From assembly GCA_018268915.1 (NCBI GenBank), contig JAFDVQ010000003.1:1-64000 (forward strand): a DNA stretch of 64,000 nucleotides, written 5' to 3'. This DNA is from Acidobacteriota bacterium. Its GTDB lineage: Bacteria; Acidobacteriota; Terriglobia; Terriglobales; Acidobacteriaceae. Within the stretch, counting starts at the first letter, position 1. Every line of letters starts with the position of its first letter. A program made the position numbers and the translations under genes. The notes beneath the pieces are model-generated. The model saw only the letters and a program-made list of their open reading frames with translations. It was not told where the DNA came from and searched no databases. Shown one piece after another: positions 63,028 to 64,000 of this stretch.

Positions 63028-63732
63028 GTGAGCACGCCACGGATCGATCTTGCCCAGGTACTCGCAAAGGCACCCTTACTGGCGGATCTTTCGCCTGCCG
63101 AACTGCAGCAACTCGCAGCCCGTACCGTTCGAAAGCTGTTCGTGTCCGGCGAATTGCTCTTCTCTGAAGGCGAGCCGTGCAACGGGCTGCATATCATCGC
63201 GCGTGGCAAAGTTCGTATTTTCAAGACTTCAGTAAATGGCCGCGAGCAGGTGCTTGCCCTGAACGGCCCGGGCGATACCGTAGCGGAACTCCCCGTCTTC
63301 GACGGCGGTCCATACCCCGCTTCTGCCAGCGCTACCGAAGATACTGAGATCGCTTTCGTATCGCGGCGCGACTTCCACGCCTATTGCCTCGAACACCCTG
63401 AAGTAGCGTTGAAGGTGCTCGCCCAGGTCGGAGCGCGCCTTCGCAGGCTTGTCGGCATCATCGAAGAACTATCCTTCACGACGATCCGGCAGCGCCTCAT
63501 TGCGACACTGTTAAAGCTCGCCCAATCCGAAGGCAGAAAGACAGATCAGGGAATCGAGTTTCAGCTCCCCTCCACCCACCAGGAGTTGGCAAGCCAACTC
63601 GGAACGGTGCGCGAACTGATTTCGCGAAACCTGATGCGTCTGCAGGCAGAGGGTCTCCTGGACGTCGATGCCAGGCACATCGTAGTCCGCGACATCAAAG
63701 GCCTCTCAGCCCAGCTCGAATCAGCCAGTTAG
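63028..63732 (+). CDS. Crp/Fnr family transcriptional regulator
   Basis: 234 residues, GTG start. N-terminal cyclic-nucleotide-binding-type barrel (about 15-130, GELLFSEGEPCNGLHIIARGK), dimer helix (about 135-160), and winged helix-turn-helix with QELASQLGTVRELISRNLMRLQ. Only one Cys (C52) lies in the barrel, so there is no FNR-type [4Fe-4S] cysteine set; the effector may be haem-bound NO (as in Dnr), cAMP or something else. It sits between the hemerythrin and RIC genes, both plausible targets. Confidence 0.92.
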   Translation: MSTPRIDLAQVLAKAPLLADLSPAELQQLAARTVRKLFVSGELLFSEGEPCNGLHIIARGKVRIFKTSVNGREQVLALNGPGDTVAELPVFDGGPYPASASATEDTEIAFVSRRDFHAYCLEHPEVALKVLAQVGARLRRLVGIIEELSFTTIRQRLIATLLKLAQSEGRKTDQGIEFQLPSTHQELASQLGTVRELISRNLMRLQAEGLLDVDARHIVVRDIKGLSAQLESAS

Positions 63733-63747
63733 AGAGTTCCTTTGACG

Positions 63748-63763
63748 AGTGACATAAGTTACT
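63748..63763. promoter_or_regulatory. Possible Crp/Fnr-type binding site
   Basis: AGTGA-CATAAG-TTACT is a 16-base dyad with one mismatch, with the 6-base spacing of Crp-family sites. It lies between the Crp/Fnr gene and the RIC-type gene, 45 bases before its ATG, so the regulator encoded next door could bind it. Confidence 0.3.
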
Positions 63764-63808
63764 GGCTTTGTTTTGGACTCTAGCTAATGTTGCAGGTGGA
63801 GAGCTCTC

Positions 63809-64000
63809 ATGGCCACTGCAACCCAGTCCATCCGTGAAATTGTCGCGTCCCAGGCTTCCGCCGCGTCTGTTCTGCAGCGCTTTGAGATCGACCTCTGTTC
63901 CACGGCCAATCAATCATTAACCGAGGCATGCTCAAATCTGCAACTATCTGTAGATCAGGTGCTCGACAAGCTTGCCGCAGCAGAAGCTGAGAGAAACGGC
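63809..64000 (+). CDS. RIC/ScdA-type iron-sulfur cluster repair protein (partial, N-terminus)
   Basis: The first 64 residues of a gene that runs off the window. They match the N-terminal DUF542 (ScdA_N) domain of the RIC di-iron proteins (YtfE/ScdA): SIREIVASQASAASVLQRFEIDLC, then SLTEACSNLQLSVDQVL. The usual paired Cys of this domain reads Cys-Ser here (LCSTAN). RIC proteins repair [Fe-S] clusters damaged by nitric oxide or peroxide. GGAG precedes the ATG. Called from the domain alone, since the hemerythrin part is not in the window. Confidence 0.75.
   Translation, partial: MATATQSIREIVASQASAASVLQRFEIDLCSTANQSLTEACSNLQLSVDQVLDKLAAAEAERNG

Overview
The window reads as chromosomal DNA of a soil-type Acidobacteriota, most likely class Terriglobia. 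The lineage call rests on three protein types typical of that phylum: a TIGR03435 'soil-associated' protein (52272-53486) plus a second copy of the domain fused to a BlaR1-type peptidase (53960-55834), two TIGR03436 VWFA-related proteins (7541-8707 and 58953-61115), and an ADOP-type duplicated permease (20481-22928). Coding density is high. I see no rRNA, tRNA, CRISPR array, insertion sequence or prophage. GTG and TTG starts are common. Two genes appear frameshifted (8725-9347 and 24660-25099).

Layout. 1-10.3 kb: end of an unidentified gene, queG, a STAS protein, two small secreted proteins, ppdK with a possibly structured leader, a transglutaminase-like protein, and a cluster of a VWFA protein, a broken membrane protein and an envelope protein. 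10.3-20.3 kb: YqeY, a secreted GH36 galactosidase-like enzyme divergent from a class V aminotransferase, serA carrying an N-terminal helix-turn-helix domain, DinB and VOC proteins, and a BlaI/M56 pair. 20.4-26.7 kb: ADOP permease, efp, a DMT-like transporter, a broken NTF2-like gene, an exported Gfo/Idh oxidoreductase and a CPCC protein. 26.9-34 kb: the proteostasis block tig-clpP-clpX-lon, then engB. 34-38.7 kb: a minus-strand run of secretin-cohesin, two pseudopilins and two unknown proteins. 38.9-52.1 kb: mostly housekeeping genes (smpB, pepA, fhs, argS, metG, tatD, yajQ, a polyprenyl synthase, an O-methyltransferase), plus an archaeal-type DUF120 riboflavin kinase homologue and a MerR/His-rich secreted protein pair.

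52.2-61.1 kb is the best candidate for an undescribed system: a secreted TIGR03435 protein, then a BlaI repressor with a BlaI-type operator at its promoter, an M56 membrane peptidase whose extracytoplasmic part is a TIGR03435 domain, a TonB-type outer-membrane receptor and a large VWFA-related protein, all on one strand and tightly packed. By analogy with BlaR1/BlaI it looks like envelope sensing coupled to a receptor, but ligand and output are unknown. 61.2-64 kb holds a NapH/NosR-like ferredoxin membrane protein, a hemerythrin, a Crp/Fnr regulator and the start of a RIC-type iron-sulfur repair gene, which together suggest redox or nitric-oxide stress.
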